Of a stretch of DNA of 6,159 nt, positions 1 through 6,159 are shown piece after piece. The stretch lies in NCBI GenBank assembly GCA_021772355.1, contig JAJFMB010000268.1:1-6159 (forward strand), given 5' to 3'. The notes below the pieces were generated by a model. The model was given only the letters and a program-made list of their open reading frames with translations, was not told the DNA's origin and did no database searches. The DNA comes from Chlamydiota bacterium (lineage in GTDB: Bacteria; Chlamydiota; Chlamydiia; Chlamydiales; JAJFMB01). Positions within the stretch are counted from its first letter, which is position 1. Each line of letters opens with the position of its first letter. The position numbers and the translations under genes were made by a program.

Positions 1-53
1 AGAGTACCTGGCTTCGGACCAGGTGGTTTGAGGTTCGAGTCCTCATCGGTGCG
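1..53 (+). tRNA. tRNA-Arg (anticodon TCG), 5' part outside the window
   Basis: This is the 3' two-thirds of a tRNA, cut by the window start. The anticodon stem is CCTGG (7-11) with CCAGG (19-23), closing the seven-base loop CTTCGGA. This gives anticodon TCG at 14-16, which reads the arginine codon CGA. G at position 37 of the tRNA fits an arginine NCG anticodon. The T arm is TGAGG (29-33), loop TTCGAGT and CCTCA (41-45). The 3' acceptor strand TCGGTGC (46-52) is followed by discriminator G53. The next bases are ATATTT, so CCA is not encoded and must be added enzymatically. The D stem's 3' strand (GAGT, 2-5) is visible, but its partner and the 5' acceptor strand are not, so acceptor pairing cannot be checked. 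Confidence 0.93.
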
Positions 54-63
54 ATATTTAATA

Positions 64-88
64 TTTTTTCTTTTCTCTTTCTCCTTCT
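64..88 (+). other. 25-base pyrimidine-only tract after the tRNA
   Basis: Every base from 64 to 88 is C or T, starting with six T. It lies about ten bases after the tRNA and just before the hpf -10 box. The T run could help end or process the tRNA transcript, but I see no separate hairpin in front of it. A terminator is therefore only a possibility. It also covers the place where the hpf -35 box should be, and no good TTGACA match is present there. Confidence 0.3.
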
Positions 89-93
89 ACCAC

Positions 94-99
94 TATAAT
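94..99 (+). promoter_or_regulatory. Candidate -10 box for hpf
   Basis: A perfect TATAAT lies 31 bases upstream of the hpf start codon, in the only gap between the tRNA and hpf. A start of transcription near 106-107 would leave a leader of about 25 bases holding the palindrome and the Shine-Dalgarno site. No convincing -35 hexamer is found 16-18 bases upstream, where the sequence is a pyrimidine tract. The call rests on the -10 match and position only. Confidence 0.4.
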
Positions 100-107
100 C
101 CCGTCTT

Positions 108-119
108 AAGTGATCACTT
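108..119. repeat. Perfect 12-bp palindrome AAGTGATCACTT in the hpf leader
   Basis: AAGTGATCACTT equals its own reverse complement over all 12 bases. It sits at the expected transcription start after the TATAAT box and touches the hpf ribosome binding site GAGAGG (120-125). Placement suits a dimeric repressor operator. As RNA it would only give a weak four-base stem, so a DNA-level role is more likely than a hairpin. No known operator was recognised. Confidence 0.4.
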
Positions 120-130
120 GAGAGGTATCG

Positions 131-772
131 ATGGTTAATAAAACGAAAGCAGCAGAATTTACAACAGATGATTATAGTATTAAGGTGTTTGGGCGTCATA
201 TTGACGTGACGGATGCTATGAAATCCTATGCGGTGGAAAAAATAGGAAAGATTGAACGGTTTCATAAACGAATCATCGATGTTGTCATTACGATGGATGT
301 GCAGAAATTGAATCATAACGTCGATATTATTGTAAAAGTCGATCATACAAAGATTAAAAGTCACGTTTCTAGTGATAACATGTATGCCTCGATTGATTTG
401 GCTGTGGATAAACTGCAACGACAATTAAGCCGCTATAAAACACGTATTCAAGATCATCATGCCGCTTCACGCGCTGTGGTTGATATGCGCGTCAATGTCT
501 TTAAAGCTCCCGAAGAGGCAGACGTCCTTGATGTGAATGATCAGATTGATGATGAGAACGAACGTCGTCTAATGGAAGAGTATCGTCCCCATCAGGTGGT
601 GACAGTAGAGACATTGCCTCTTAAAATTTTGAATTTAAACGAAGCAATGTGGCATATGGAGCTATCAGGCGATCCTTTTATTATTTATCGCGCTGAAGAG
701 GACCAGAAGTTAAAAGTCATTTATCGTCGCGATGAAGATGGCAACTTCGGTGTGGTTGAGCCCGAACTGTAA
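131..772 (+). CDS. hpf: Ribosome hibernation promoting factor, long form
   Basis: HPF binds the 30S decoding region in stationary phase. Its long form also dimerises through a C-terminal domain to make 100S ribosome dimers. The 213-residue product has both parts. The N-terminal RaiA/HPF domain covers about residues 16-111, with VFGRHIDVTDAM (19-30), a VDIIVKVD strand (64-71), and MYASIDLAVDKL then RQLSRYK (84-103). After an acidic, variable linker (about 127-152) comes the dimerisation domain (about 155-213), ending in the typical VIYRRDEDGNFGVVEP stretch. The start is supported by GAGAGG at 120-125, five bases before ATG, and the next Met is residue 30 inside the fold. About 16 residues precede the usual family start, a modest N-terminal extension. 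A candidate promoter and palindrome lie directly upstream. The next gene begins nine bases after the stop. The family assignment is secure; biochemical behaviour is by analogy. Confidence 0.95.
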   Translation: MVNKTKAAEFTTDDYSIKVFGRHIDVTDAMKSYAVEKIGKIERFHKRIIDVVITMDVQKLNHNVDIIVKVDHTKIKSHVSSDNMYASIDLAVDKLQRQLSRYKTRIQDHHAASRAVVDMRVNVFKAPEEADVLDVNDQIDDENERRLMEEYRPHQVVTVETLPLKILNLNEAMWHMELSGDPFIIYRAEEDQKLKVIYRRDEDGNFGVVEPEL

Positions 773-781
773 GCGTTTGCT

Positions 782-1243
782 GTGCCTGAAAAAATCTATT
801 GTTTGATAAGAAAAGAGTGGGTGAAGATCACTCCTGAGGAGCGCGTGCGCCAGGGAGTGATTGCTCTTATGACCCAAAAATTGGGTTATCCTATAAATCT
901 GATTGCGGTTGAAAAAAGCTTGCAGCAACTTCCTCATCTTGAAAAAAATCACCGCTTACCTCTACGTCGAGCAGATGTTCTATGCTTTGCCAAATCGGCT
1001 GACTCTCTATACCCTTTACTTCTGATCGAATGTAAAGCGGTTAAGCTAAATGCCAAAGTAATTAATCAGGTTGTGGGTTATAACCACTTTGTTAAAGCGC
1101 GCTATGTGGCCGTTGTTAATGCTGATGAGGTGCTAACGGGATGGAGGGATTCGAAGACAAAATCGTATCGTTTCATCAAGGGATTGCCCCCATATTCAGA
1201 ACTTATTCAAGGGGCTTCAGTTTTATCAGAGCGGATGGAGTAG
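782..1243 (+). CDS. Small PD-(D/E)XK-fold protein, HsdR N-terminal type
   Basis: This 153-residue protein resembles the stand-alone 'type I restriction enzyme R protein N-terminal' family (HSDR_N_2). These are short proteins with a nuclease-like PD-(D/E)XK fold but no helicase. Visible signs are the N-terminal CLIRKEWVKITPEERVRQ (7-24), E44, the R-x-D motif with D65, LIECK with E83 and K85, and the following Q96 and Y100. Together these are the expected acidic, lysine and helix residues of the active site. No methylase or specificity subunit is in the window, so it is unlikely to be a working restriction system by itself. The start is GTG, with only a weak GTAAG upstream. It is in the same frame as hpf, three codons after hpf's stop, so translation may depend on termination of hpf. 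Substrate and role are unknown. TTG at residue 8 is a less likely alternative start. Confidence 0.8.
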   Translation: MPEKIYCLIRKEWVKITPEERVRQGVIALMTQKLGYPINLIAVEKSLQQLPHLEKNHRLPLRRADVLCFAKSADSLYPLLLIECKAVKLNAKVINQVVGYNHFVKARYVAVVNADEVLTGWRDSKTKSYRFIKGLPPYSELIQGASVLSERME

Positions 1244-1248
1244 TACTT

Positions 1249-2871
1249 CTAAAACCCGTGATCCCCACCCACAATCCCCGATGCATGCTCGATAAAATAA
1301 TAGGTCGAGATGTAGGGATTGTCCGAAACAGCGGTGGCCCATCCTATTGTGCCATTAAGAAAGGATGAAAGCTCTGCGTCATCATCCGGTTGAATCACTT
1401 CAAATCCATGTGGAGGTAGTGTAAGGCTCCTTGTGATGGTCTTGGCATCTTGTTCTCGATAGAATGTAAGTTCGATATGCGCTTCCCGTTCAAAATGTAC
1501 TGCAGGTGATGAGCTCATGATCCATGCAGTGGATCCTTTTTGGTCGGCGAGAAGGGGAAACCAGCGAAAGGTTCGTGGTTTTGTTTCTAATGAGGGGTCA
1601 AAGGGTTGAAGATTAGTGCAAATGTTGCAGGGAAGCTGTGGAAGTCCTGTTCCAATGTCCAAACCAATTTTGATGCGGGCGGGAATGCGGTCTGAGTCGA
1701 TCGGATTGGCAAGGATACGCGCTGATAAGTTACTCTGTTCTTGGATGCCAAGCTGTTGGCAAACTTCTTTTAGCGAAATTGTTTTATAATCTTCCGAAGG
1801 GGAGGTGACTGTAAGCGTTTTTTCTGACTTGCCCAAAAATGTTCCGGATTTATCATAGATCTCGACGTCAAAAGAGAGTTTTGAAGGGGAGTAGATGGGA
1901 TAGAAGTAGATTTTGGTGTCATGGCCGTTTTCTGTTATCGCAGGAACAATTAGGCTCGCCGAATGCCACCCTTTTTCGTTTGGTCGCCAATAGTCGCTCT
2001 CTTTTTCGGCTTGAGAGCAGTCATAGTAGGAGTGGGTGATGGCTAAAGCGTTTAGGGATTTTTGTCGATTGCCTACAAGTAAACGGGGAAAAATCCAGTT
2101 GAGCTGAAAGCGTAATTTTCCGGTTCCTGGTCTGCCTTGTAAGAACTGCTGGAGTTTAGCCTCGCGAGCGGGGTAGATGATTCGGGTTTCATATGGGGCG
2201 AGGTGTCCTAGTTCCATTTCGTGAATAAGCGTGTCCTCTTCGCTATTATAAAATTGCATCACAAGCTGACTGTTTTCGACCTTTTCAATGCCGTTGATAA
2301 GCCCGATAAAAGGTTCATGGTCGTCATCTGCGTAGATATTAAATCCTGACTCAGGAACTTGTGTTTCGGAATTACGCTTCATATCGTGGTAATCGTTATA
2401 AGTGCGCTGTGCCGTATGCACAACAGTGCTAAAGGTGGGGCCGTAATAGTTGATAACAACTGCCGGAAAGGGATAGACGAGGGGAACTGCGGAATAGAAT
2501 TCTATTTCTATGCTTCCTGTAAAATGAGCCTTGTCAGAGAGATGGGTGTTTTCTAATGCCTCACTGATTTCAACACGGTAACACTTAGGTTGATCAATTG
2601 TCTGGGTCGTGCGGTAAAGTTCTTCACCGTTTTCGGCGCGCAGGGTAATGACAGCGGTGATTTCATTGATATGTCTTTTTAGCAACCAATAGCCTAAAAA
2701 GATGATCCTTGTTGCGATATCTGCCTGATGAAAAACAGGGAATATCGAAGATGCCCGAAAGATGGGGTGAGGAGGGACGGCTTGTTTAGGTTTGGGCATC
2801 GCCGCTTGTAGATGTGACCAGTAGCTTCTCATATCTTTATTATGGCTCGGTAGTAATAAATGGCAAGTCAT
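1249..2871 (-). CDS. Unknown 540-residue protein of four tandem beta-rich units
   Basis: I do not recognise a named family. The protein has no signal peptide, membrane segment or catalytic motif that I can see. It consists almost wholly of four beta-sandwich-like units. A matching strand and turn pattern (LRAENGEEL near 77, FYNSEEDTL near 207, IYDKSGTFL near 338, FYREQDAKTI near 470) recurs every 130-132 residues. Units 2 and 4 share P-x3-A-x-L-x2-F-L-x-G (234-246 and 495-507). Units 1 and 3 share a P-x8-T-[RK]-I-x-F pattern (45-58 and 310-323). The order is thus A-B-A-B. A CxxC is at 415-418 and the C-terminus is GGDHGF. Such domains usually bind or scaffold; that is inference. Start choice is uncertain: Met1 (2871) and Met14 (2832) both have only weak purine runs upstream. 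It ends five bases from the end of the convergent nuclease-fold gene and is transcribed away from the 3085 gene. Confidence 0.85.
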   Translation of the reverse strand: MTCHLLLPSHNKDMRSYWSHLQAAMPKPKQAVPPHPIFRASSIFPVFHQADIATRIIFLGYWLLKRHINEITAVITLRAENGEELYRTTQTIDQPKCYRVEISEALENTHLSDKAHFTGSIEIEFYSAVPLVYPFPAVVINYYGPTFSTVVHTAQRTYNDYHDMKRNSETQVPESGFNIYADDDHEPFIGLINGIEKVENSQLVMQFYNSEEDTLIHEMELGHLAPYETRIIYPAREAKLQQFLQGRPGTGKLRFQLNWIFPRLLVGNRQKSLNALAITHSYYDCSQAEKESDYWRPNEKGWHSASLIVPAITENGHDTKIYFYPIYSPSKLSFDVEIYDKSGTFLGKSEKTLTVTSPSEDYKTISLKEVCQQLGIQEQSNLSARILANPIDSDRIPARIKIGLDIGTGLPQLPCNICTNLQPFDPSLETKPRTFRWFPLLADQKGSTAWIMSSSPAVHFEREAHIELTFYREQDAKTITRSLTLPPHGFEVIQPDDDAELSSFLNGTIGWATAVSDNPYISTYYFIEHASGIVGGDHGF

Positions 2872-2872
2872 A

Positions 2873-2889
2873 TCTTATTAACAATAAGA
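2873..2889. repeat. Short inverted repeat next to the reverse-strand gene start
   Basis: TCTTATT (2873-2879) and AATAAGA (2883-2889) are exact reverse complements around a three-base centre. The element lies one base upstream of the first possible start codon of the 540-residue gene, in the position of its ribosome binding site. It could be an operator or a small hairpin that hides the start. If translation begins at Met14 instead, it would lie within the coding frame or leader. It is AT-rich and short, so chance is possible. Confidence 0.3.
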
Positions 2890-2975
2890 GTGATATACAA
2901 AACTACTTAGAAGTAAAGGTCTTGCGATGTAAATAACGTTCATGTTAAGGGTAAGAGAGTGTGTAATGTATAGCT

Positions 2976-3042
2976 TTGTTGTATGGGATAAGAGTACATA
3001 AGGAACTCATCTTTAACTGATTTCGTTCTATCCATACTACAA
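2976..3042. repeat. Imperfect inverted repeat with paired AAGAGTAC copies in the divergent intergenic region
   Basis: The left arm (2976-2990, TTGTTGTATGGGATA) pairs with the right arm (3029-3042, TATCCATACTACAA), with one mismatch and one bulged G over 14 pairs. The loop is 38 bases. The octamer AAGAGTAC occurs at the end of each arm (2990-2997 and 3041-3048). The structure lies 43 bases before the start of the 140-residue gene, so it may be part of its leader or a protein-binding region. There is no T tract after it, so it does not look like an intrinsic terminator. The rest of the 213-base region (2872-3084) shows no gene or convincing promoter. Confidence 0.45.
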
Positions 3043-3084
3043 GAGTACGCCTATTTAATAGTATATCGCTCTAGAAGGATTCTT

Positions 3085-3507
3085 ATGGAAGATTATGATT
3101 CGCTAGAAAATGCGTTTGATGCGTTGGCTGATTTATTAAAAATGGCTGATGACATCATGAAAAATCCCAAAGATAAAAAAATCCCAAAAGATATTCAGTT
3201 TAAGCTATTTGAGTTGGAAATGCGCACGAAAATCTTGCACGGAATCACCAAGCAAACAATGGACCAGCCCGAAATTGATGCTGAACGTATTAAGAGAATG
3301 ATTTTTAAGCCTCCTAAAGGCTTAAAGTCAAAAGATGTGCATTTAATAGAGAGAGCGCAGCAGTTAAAAGACGATGTGGAACTGAGAAAAAGCTTGATAG
3401 AAGCGGAATTGAAGAAAGGTAAAAAACCGAAGAAGAGCACTCATAAAAAGGCTCGAAAAAAGAAATTCCGTGGCATCGGAGGAAGTAAAAAGTGGAAAAA
3501 GATTTAG
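3085..3507 (+). CDS. Hypothetical helical protein with lysine-rich C-terminal tail
   Basis: The family is not recognised. The 140-residue product appears largely helical and charged. The first 25 residues are acidic (MEDYDSLENAFDALADLL at the start). A middle part with FELEMRTKILHGIT (42-55) and a second helical stretch (about 82-110) follow. The tail from 110 to 140 is extremely basic, with 15 Lys and 2 Arg in 31 residues, broken by a glycine turn (FRGIGG, 128-133). There is no signal peptide or membrane segment. The tail suggests binding to nucleic acid, ribosome or acidic membrane surfaces, which is inference from composition only. The start is well supported: AGAAGGA at 3073-3079, five bases before ATG. 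The stop lies 12 bases before the next start, so the two genes are probably co-transcribed. The divergent region upstream holds a long inverted repeat that might belong to its leader. Confidence 0.8.
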   Translation: MEDYDSLENAFDALADLLKMADDIMKNPKDKKIPKDIQFKLFELEMRTKILHGITKQTMDQPEIDAERIKRMIFKPPKGLKSKDVHLIERAQQLKDDVELRKSLIEAELKKGKKPKKSTHKKARKKKFRGIGGSKKWKKI

Positions 3508-3519
3508 CCTGAGGGAACT

Positions 3520-6159
3520 ATGTTGTCAGAGCAGCAGTATCGAAAAAACATAGAGAAGTGGACAAAAGATGTGCCAACCTTAGCAAAGGTGATTTTAGAG
3601 TGGGATAACCCTGAAACGGAATTTTGTCGCACCGGTGGTGACAGTGATTTGAATCTTGCTTTTAAGGATGAAGAGGGGAATTCACATTTTTTCCATTCAC
3701 CTGAAGGGGTCAAAAAAGAAGCTTATCACTGGTTTACTTCTCTGAATCTAGACAATGTATCAGTGCTTTACGTTTTTGGAGTGGGACTTGGGTATTATTT
3801 TGAAGCGGCACTGGAGTGGTTAGAAGAGGACGAGGAAAGAAATCTTATTTTTTTAGAAGATGATTTGACCGTCATCCAGAGACTTTTTCAGACGGAACTT
3901 GGATCTCAACTTCTTGATCATAAGCAGGTTTCTTTATACTATATTCCGGAAGAAAAGGTGATTGACGGGCTTTTAGAACACCTCTCGGTACAGTATTTCT
4001 TACAACGCTCTATCACATCGGCGTTGCAATTTTATGAGCGGAAAAAACACGATAAACTCGTGTATTTGAAGGTGCGGATTTCGAAATCCTTCGAGGATAA
4101 TTCCGGGTATATGGAGTTTCTGAATTTAAACCGTTCCCATTTTTGTAACTTATATCGCAATTTGCTGTTCTTGCCTTCTTCTTATCAAGGTGGAGATCTG
4201 TTCGAACAGTTTAAGGGCATACCTGCGATTATCTGTGGGGCAGGTCCTTCTTTGGATAAAAATTTTCAGCAGTTGCAAGAACTTGGTGATCGCGCTTTGA
4301 TTTTTGCCGGCAGCACTGCTATTAGTGCTTTGGCGCCGGGAATGCAACAGCCGCATTTTGGCGTCGGAGTCGATCCCAACATTTTCCAAATTTCTCGATT
4401 GATGATGTCCAATGCTTTTGAAACCCCTTTTTTCTACTCATACCGTTGGCAGCATCACGCATTACGTCTTACATTTGGACCGCATATTCATGTTTCTGTT
4501 GAAAACGATAAAGCTATGAATCAACTGATAGAGGAGCGGCTAGGGTATCAGAGCAAAAAAGTTGACTCGGGCCATAATGTGGTCAATTTAGCGATCGGGA
4601 TTGCTTATGCTCTTGGGTGTGATCCGATTATTTTAGTAGGGGTTGACCAGGCGTATGTGAAAAACCGCTCCTATGCGTCTACTGTTTTTCACCATCCATT
4701 GGATAATTGGAAAAGAGATTTTACTACTAAAACTACTGAAAATGAACTGCTTGTAAGACGTGATATCAATGGGGAAGCGACGTATACGTTGTGGAAATGG
4801 ATTCAAGAATCAAATTGGATCGCAGAGTTTGCAGCAAAGCATCCCGATGTCCGTATGATCAATGCGACAGAAGGGGGAATTGGGTTTTCAGGTGTTCCCA
4901 ACATGACGCTAGCAGATGTGAGGAGGGAGTATCTGAATAAGCTCTACGATCTGCCGATTCTCATTAATGGCGCTCTTCAGCAGGCGCGCATGCCTTCTTC
5001 TGTGACAATTGATGGTGTCATTGCTCTAATTGGGGATGTACAGAAAAGTTTGAAACAGTGTAGTGAACTCTGCCAAAGGATAGAGGAAAGCTTTAAACAA
5101 GCAGTCGAAAAGATCATTAAAGAGGAAGAGGTTCCATTAACTTTAGTTCCTCAAGAGACTCTGCTTGGGATATCTGAACTGGAAGAGGAGCTGGCATTTT
5201 CGAATGTATTGGAGCAGTACCAAGATGTATTTCACTTTATTTTCGAGAAACATTTCAATTTTCCTCATCCAAATTTGTCCGCAGAGGAGAAGCGAGCCAA
5301 CAATCAAAAAAGAGCTGGAAAGCAGGAAGAAAAATACCGGTTATTGAAAAAAGCGTGTCACATCAATAGTAGTGCCATTCAATTTGCGGGACTTGCGTAC
5401 CAAAAAGATAGGGAATTTCTTCACAAGGGTGAGCAAAATGGGTCTCAGGTGGTTGTAAAGGGAGAGTATCGTTGCGAGAATGATGCCTTTACAATTGAGG
5501 ATTCTGAGCTTGGCATAACAGTGAGGGAGAATCTTGACACGGGCGAATTGCAGCTGAAAGAGGGCAAGCCTTTTCGAGGAAAGTGTGTTGAAAACTATGA
5601 CAATGGAGCTGTTAAAACCGAATGCTATTACCATGAGGGTCGTTTTCATGGCCCCTATCGCAATTACGATAAGAAAGGACAACTGCTAGGGGAGAGTTGG
5701 TACCTCTTTGGGCTCTTACATGGGAAAAGGGTGTTGTATAATTATGATGGGAGTATCTACAGCATTCAGCGCTATCGCGATGGCCTAAGAGAGGGAGTGC
5801 AGGAGTTTTATTATCCTAAGGGGGCGATTAAGATGCGCCTTAGTTATGCTGAAGGAAATTTGAACGGCCAAGCTGAAATGTTTCATATGAACGGCACACA
5901 AGCAAGATCACTTACCTATCAAAAGGGATTGCGGCATGGCAAAGAGTTTATTTGGAATGAGCTAGGAGCTCTTACATTAGAAGCGGAGTATGCTCAGAAT
6001 CTTCCATGCGGTGAGGCGCGTCAGTGGCACACTAATGGAAACCTTAAGAAAGAGGTGATCTATTCTCCGGACGGCAAAGAGTGTGTCGTCAAACAGTGGA
6101 AGCGAAAGGGGGACTTACTACCTCCTGAAGTTTTGTCCCAGCATGATTATTTCGATCAA
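3520..6159 (+). CDS. DUF115/Maf-type glycosyltransferase-like protein fused to MORN-variant repeats, C-terminus outside the window
   Basis: The frame is open for 880 codons, to the last base of the window, with no stop, so the protein is larger. GAGGGA (3511-3516) precedes the ATG. An N-terminal Rossmann-like region (about 28-185) has FGVGLGYYF (86-94) and an acidic strand end IFLEDD (110-115). The DUF115/MAF_flag10 core (about 205-470) shows CGAGPSLDKN (239-248), GVGVDPN (281-287), SGHNVVNLAIG then LGCDPIILVGVDQAY (350-374), and NATEGGIGFSG (448-458). Maf relatives transfer nonulosonic sugars to flagellin, while the fold is related to archaeal MptE. A helical linker (about 490-640) leads to seven MORN-variant repeats (683-850). 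The protein is probably cytoplasmic, since no signal or membrane segment is seen. No flagellar or sugar-synthesis genes are nearby, so the target is unknown. The family call is firm; transferase activity is inferred. Confidence 0.88.
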   Translation, partial: MLSEQQYRKNIEKWTKDVPTLAKVILEWDNPETEFCRTGGDSDLNLAFKDEEGNSHFFHSPEGVKKEAYHWFTSLNLDNVSVLYVFGVGLGYYFEAALEWLEEDEERNLIFLEDDLTVIQRLFQTELGSQLLDHKQVSLYYIPEEKVIDGLLEHLSVQYFLQRSITSALQFYERKKHDKLVYLKVRISKSFEDNSGYMEFLNLNRSHFCNLYRNLLFLPSSYQGGDLFEQFKGIPAIICGAGPSLDKNFQQLQELGDRALIFAGSTAISALAPGMQQPHFGVGVDPNIFQISRLMMSNAFETPFFYSYRWQHHALRLTFGPHIHVSVENDKAMNQLIEERLGYQSKKVDSGHNVVNLAIGIAYALGCDPIILVGVDQAYVKNRSYASTVFHHPLDNWKRDFTTKTTENELLVRRDINGEATYTLWKWIQESNWIAEFAAKHPDVRMINATEGGIGFSGVPNMTLADVRREYLNKLYDLPILINGALQQARMPSSVTIDGVIALIGDVQKSLKQCSELCQRIEESFKQAVEKIIKEEEVPLTLVPQETLLGISELEEELAFSNVLEQYQDVFHFIFEKHFNFPHPNLSAEEKRANNQKRAGKQEEKYRLLKKACHINSSAIQFAGLAYQKDREFLHKGEQNGSQVVVKGEYRCENDAFTIEDSELGITVRENLDTGELQLKEGKPFRGKCVENYDNGAVKTECYYHEGRFHGPYRNYDKKGQLLGESWYLFGLLHGKRVLYNYDGSIYSIQRYRDGLREGVQEFYYPKGAIKMRLSYAEGNLNGQAEMFHMNGTQARSLTYQKGLRHGKEFIWNELGALTLEAEYAQNLPCGEARQWHTNGNLKKEVIYSPDGKECVVKQWKRKGDLLPPEVLSQHDYFDQ
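5566..6069 (+). repeat. Seven 72-bp (24-residue) MORN-variant repeat units inside the DUF115 gene
   Basis: Units start at residues 683, 707, 731, 755, 779, 803 and 827 with no insertion or deletion. In all seven, unit positions 5 and 14 are Gly and position 22 is Tyr. Position 10 is aromatic (Y, Y, Y, F, W, W) in units 2-7. Position 1 is Gly in units 2-6. The pattern fits the MORN_2 / YwqK-like variant (G-x-x-x-G, then an aromatic strand and x-N/D-G turn). A degenerate eighth unit from 851 keeps W860 and G864 but loses the other marks. The DNA of the units has diverged, so this is an old protein repeat and not a recent tandem duplication. Confidence 0.88.

Noticed and set aside
710..952. Reverse open frame of 80 codons over the hpf/nuclease-fold junction
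   Set aside because: It lies opposite the conserved HPF C-terminal motif and the start of the next protein; a shadow of real coding sequence.
782..1243. Complete restriction-modification or defence system
   Set aside because: Only the small nuclease-fold domain is present; there is no methylase, specificity, helicase or toxin-antitoxin partner, and the neighbour is a housekeeping gene.
1141..1368. Forward open frame of 75 codons across the convergent gene ends
   Set aside because: It overlaps the conserved end of the nuclease-fold gene in another frame and the end of the reverse gene, has no ribosome binding site and matches nothing known.
2892..2920. Possible reverse-strand promoter (TATATC at 2897-2892) for the 540-residue gene
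   Set aside because: The sequence 17 bases upstream is ACCTTT, far from TTGACA, and the region is AT-rich, so the match is not above chance.
3195..3440. Reverse open frame of 81 codons with a hydrophobic product
   Set aside because: It is opposite the lysine-rich gene, where AAA/AAG codons read in reverse as Phe and Leu, and it has no start signals.
5341..5682. Reverse open frame of 113 codons inside the DUF115-MORN gene
   Set aside because: The forward frame has clear domain and repeat conservation here. The hydrophobic look of the reverse product is a by-product of the opposite-strand codons.
5566..6159. Separate YwqK-type antitoxin gene at the end of the window
   Set aside because: The MORN-variant region is in frame with the DUF115 region with no stop. 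No toxin gene is visible, so it is a domain of the same protein.

Overview
The window is a dense, moderately AT-rich bacterial chromosomal segment with five protein genes and the end of a tRNA gene. No organism-specific marker is present, so the source can only be guessed. The tRNA does not encode its CCA tail, and hibernation factor HPF is of the long two-domain type. Together with a DUF115 (Maf-like) glycosyltransferase candidate carrying MORN-variant repeats, this points away from Gammaproteobacteria. I would guess an environmental member of the Chlamydiota (Waddlia/Parachlamydia-like), with low confidence. No mobile element, CRISPR array or rRNA was found, and no gene-free stretch exceeds 300 bases.

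Layout. Bases 1-53 are the 3' part of a tRNA-Arg (anticodon TCG), followed by a pyrimidine-only tract and a short promoter region with a TATAAT box and a perfect 12-bp palindrome. Then comes a forward pair: long-form hpf (131-772) and, nine bases later in the same reading frame, a small protein with the HsdR-N-terminal type PD-(D/E)XK nuclease fold (782-1243). A 540-residue gene of unknown function lies on the reverse strand (2871-1249) and meets the nuclease-fold gene tail to tail with only five bases between. By reading its protein I find four tandem beta-rich units with a period of about 131 residues, arranged A-B-A-B. A 213-bp divergent intergenic region with an imperfect long inverted repeat follows. 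The last forward pair is a 140-residue protein with an extremely lysine-rich tail (3085-3507) and, twelve bases on, a very long open gene (3520 to beyond the window end, 880 codons visible). The latter fuses a full DUF115/Maf-type region to seven MORN-variant repeats of exactly 24 residues.

How they may work together. hpf and the nuclease-fold gene look co-transcribed, but no shared function is evident. The lysine-rich protein and the DUF115-MORN protein also look like one transcription unit. A glycosyltransferase-like domain with a repeat domain for protein or membrane contact suggests modification of a surface or secreted component, but this is inference. The most unusual items are the DUF115-MORN fusion and the A-B-A-B architecture of the reverse-strand protein.
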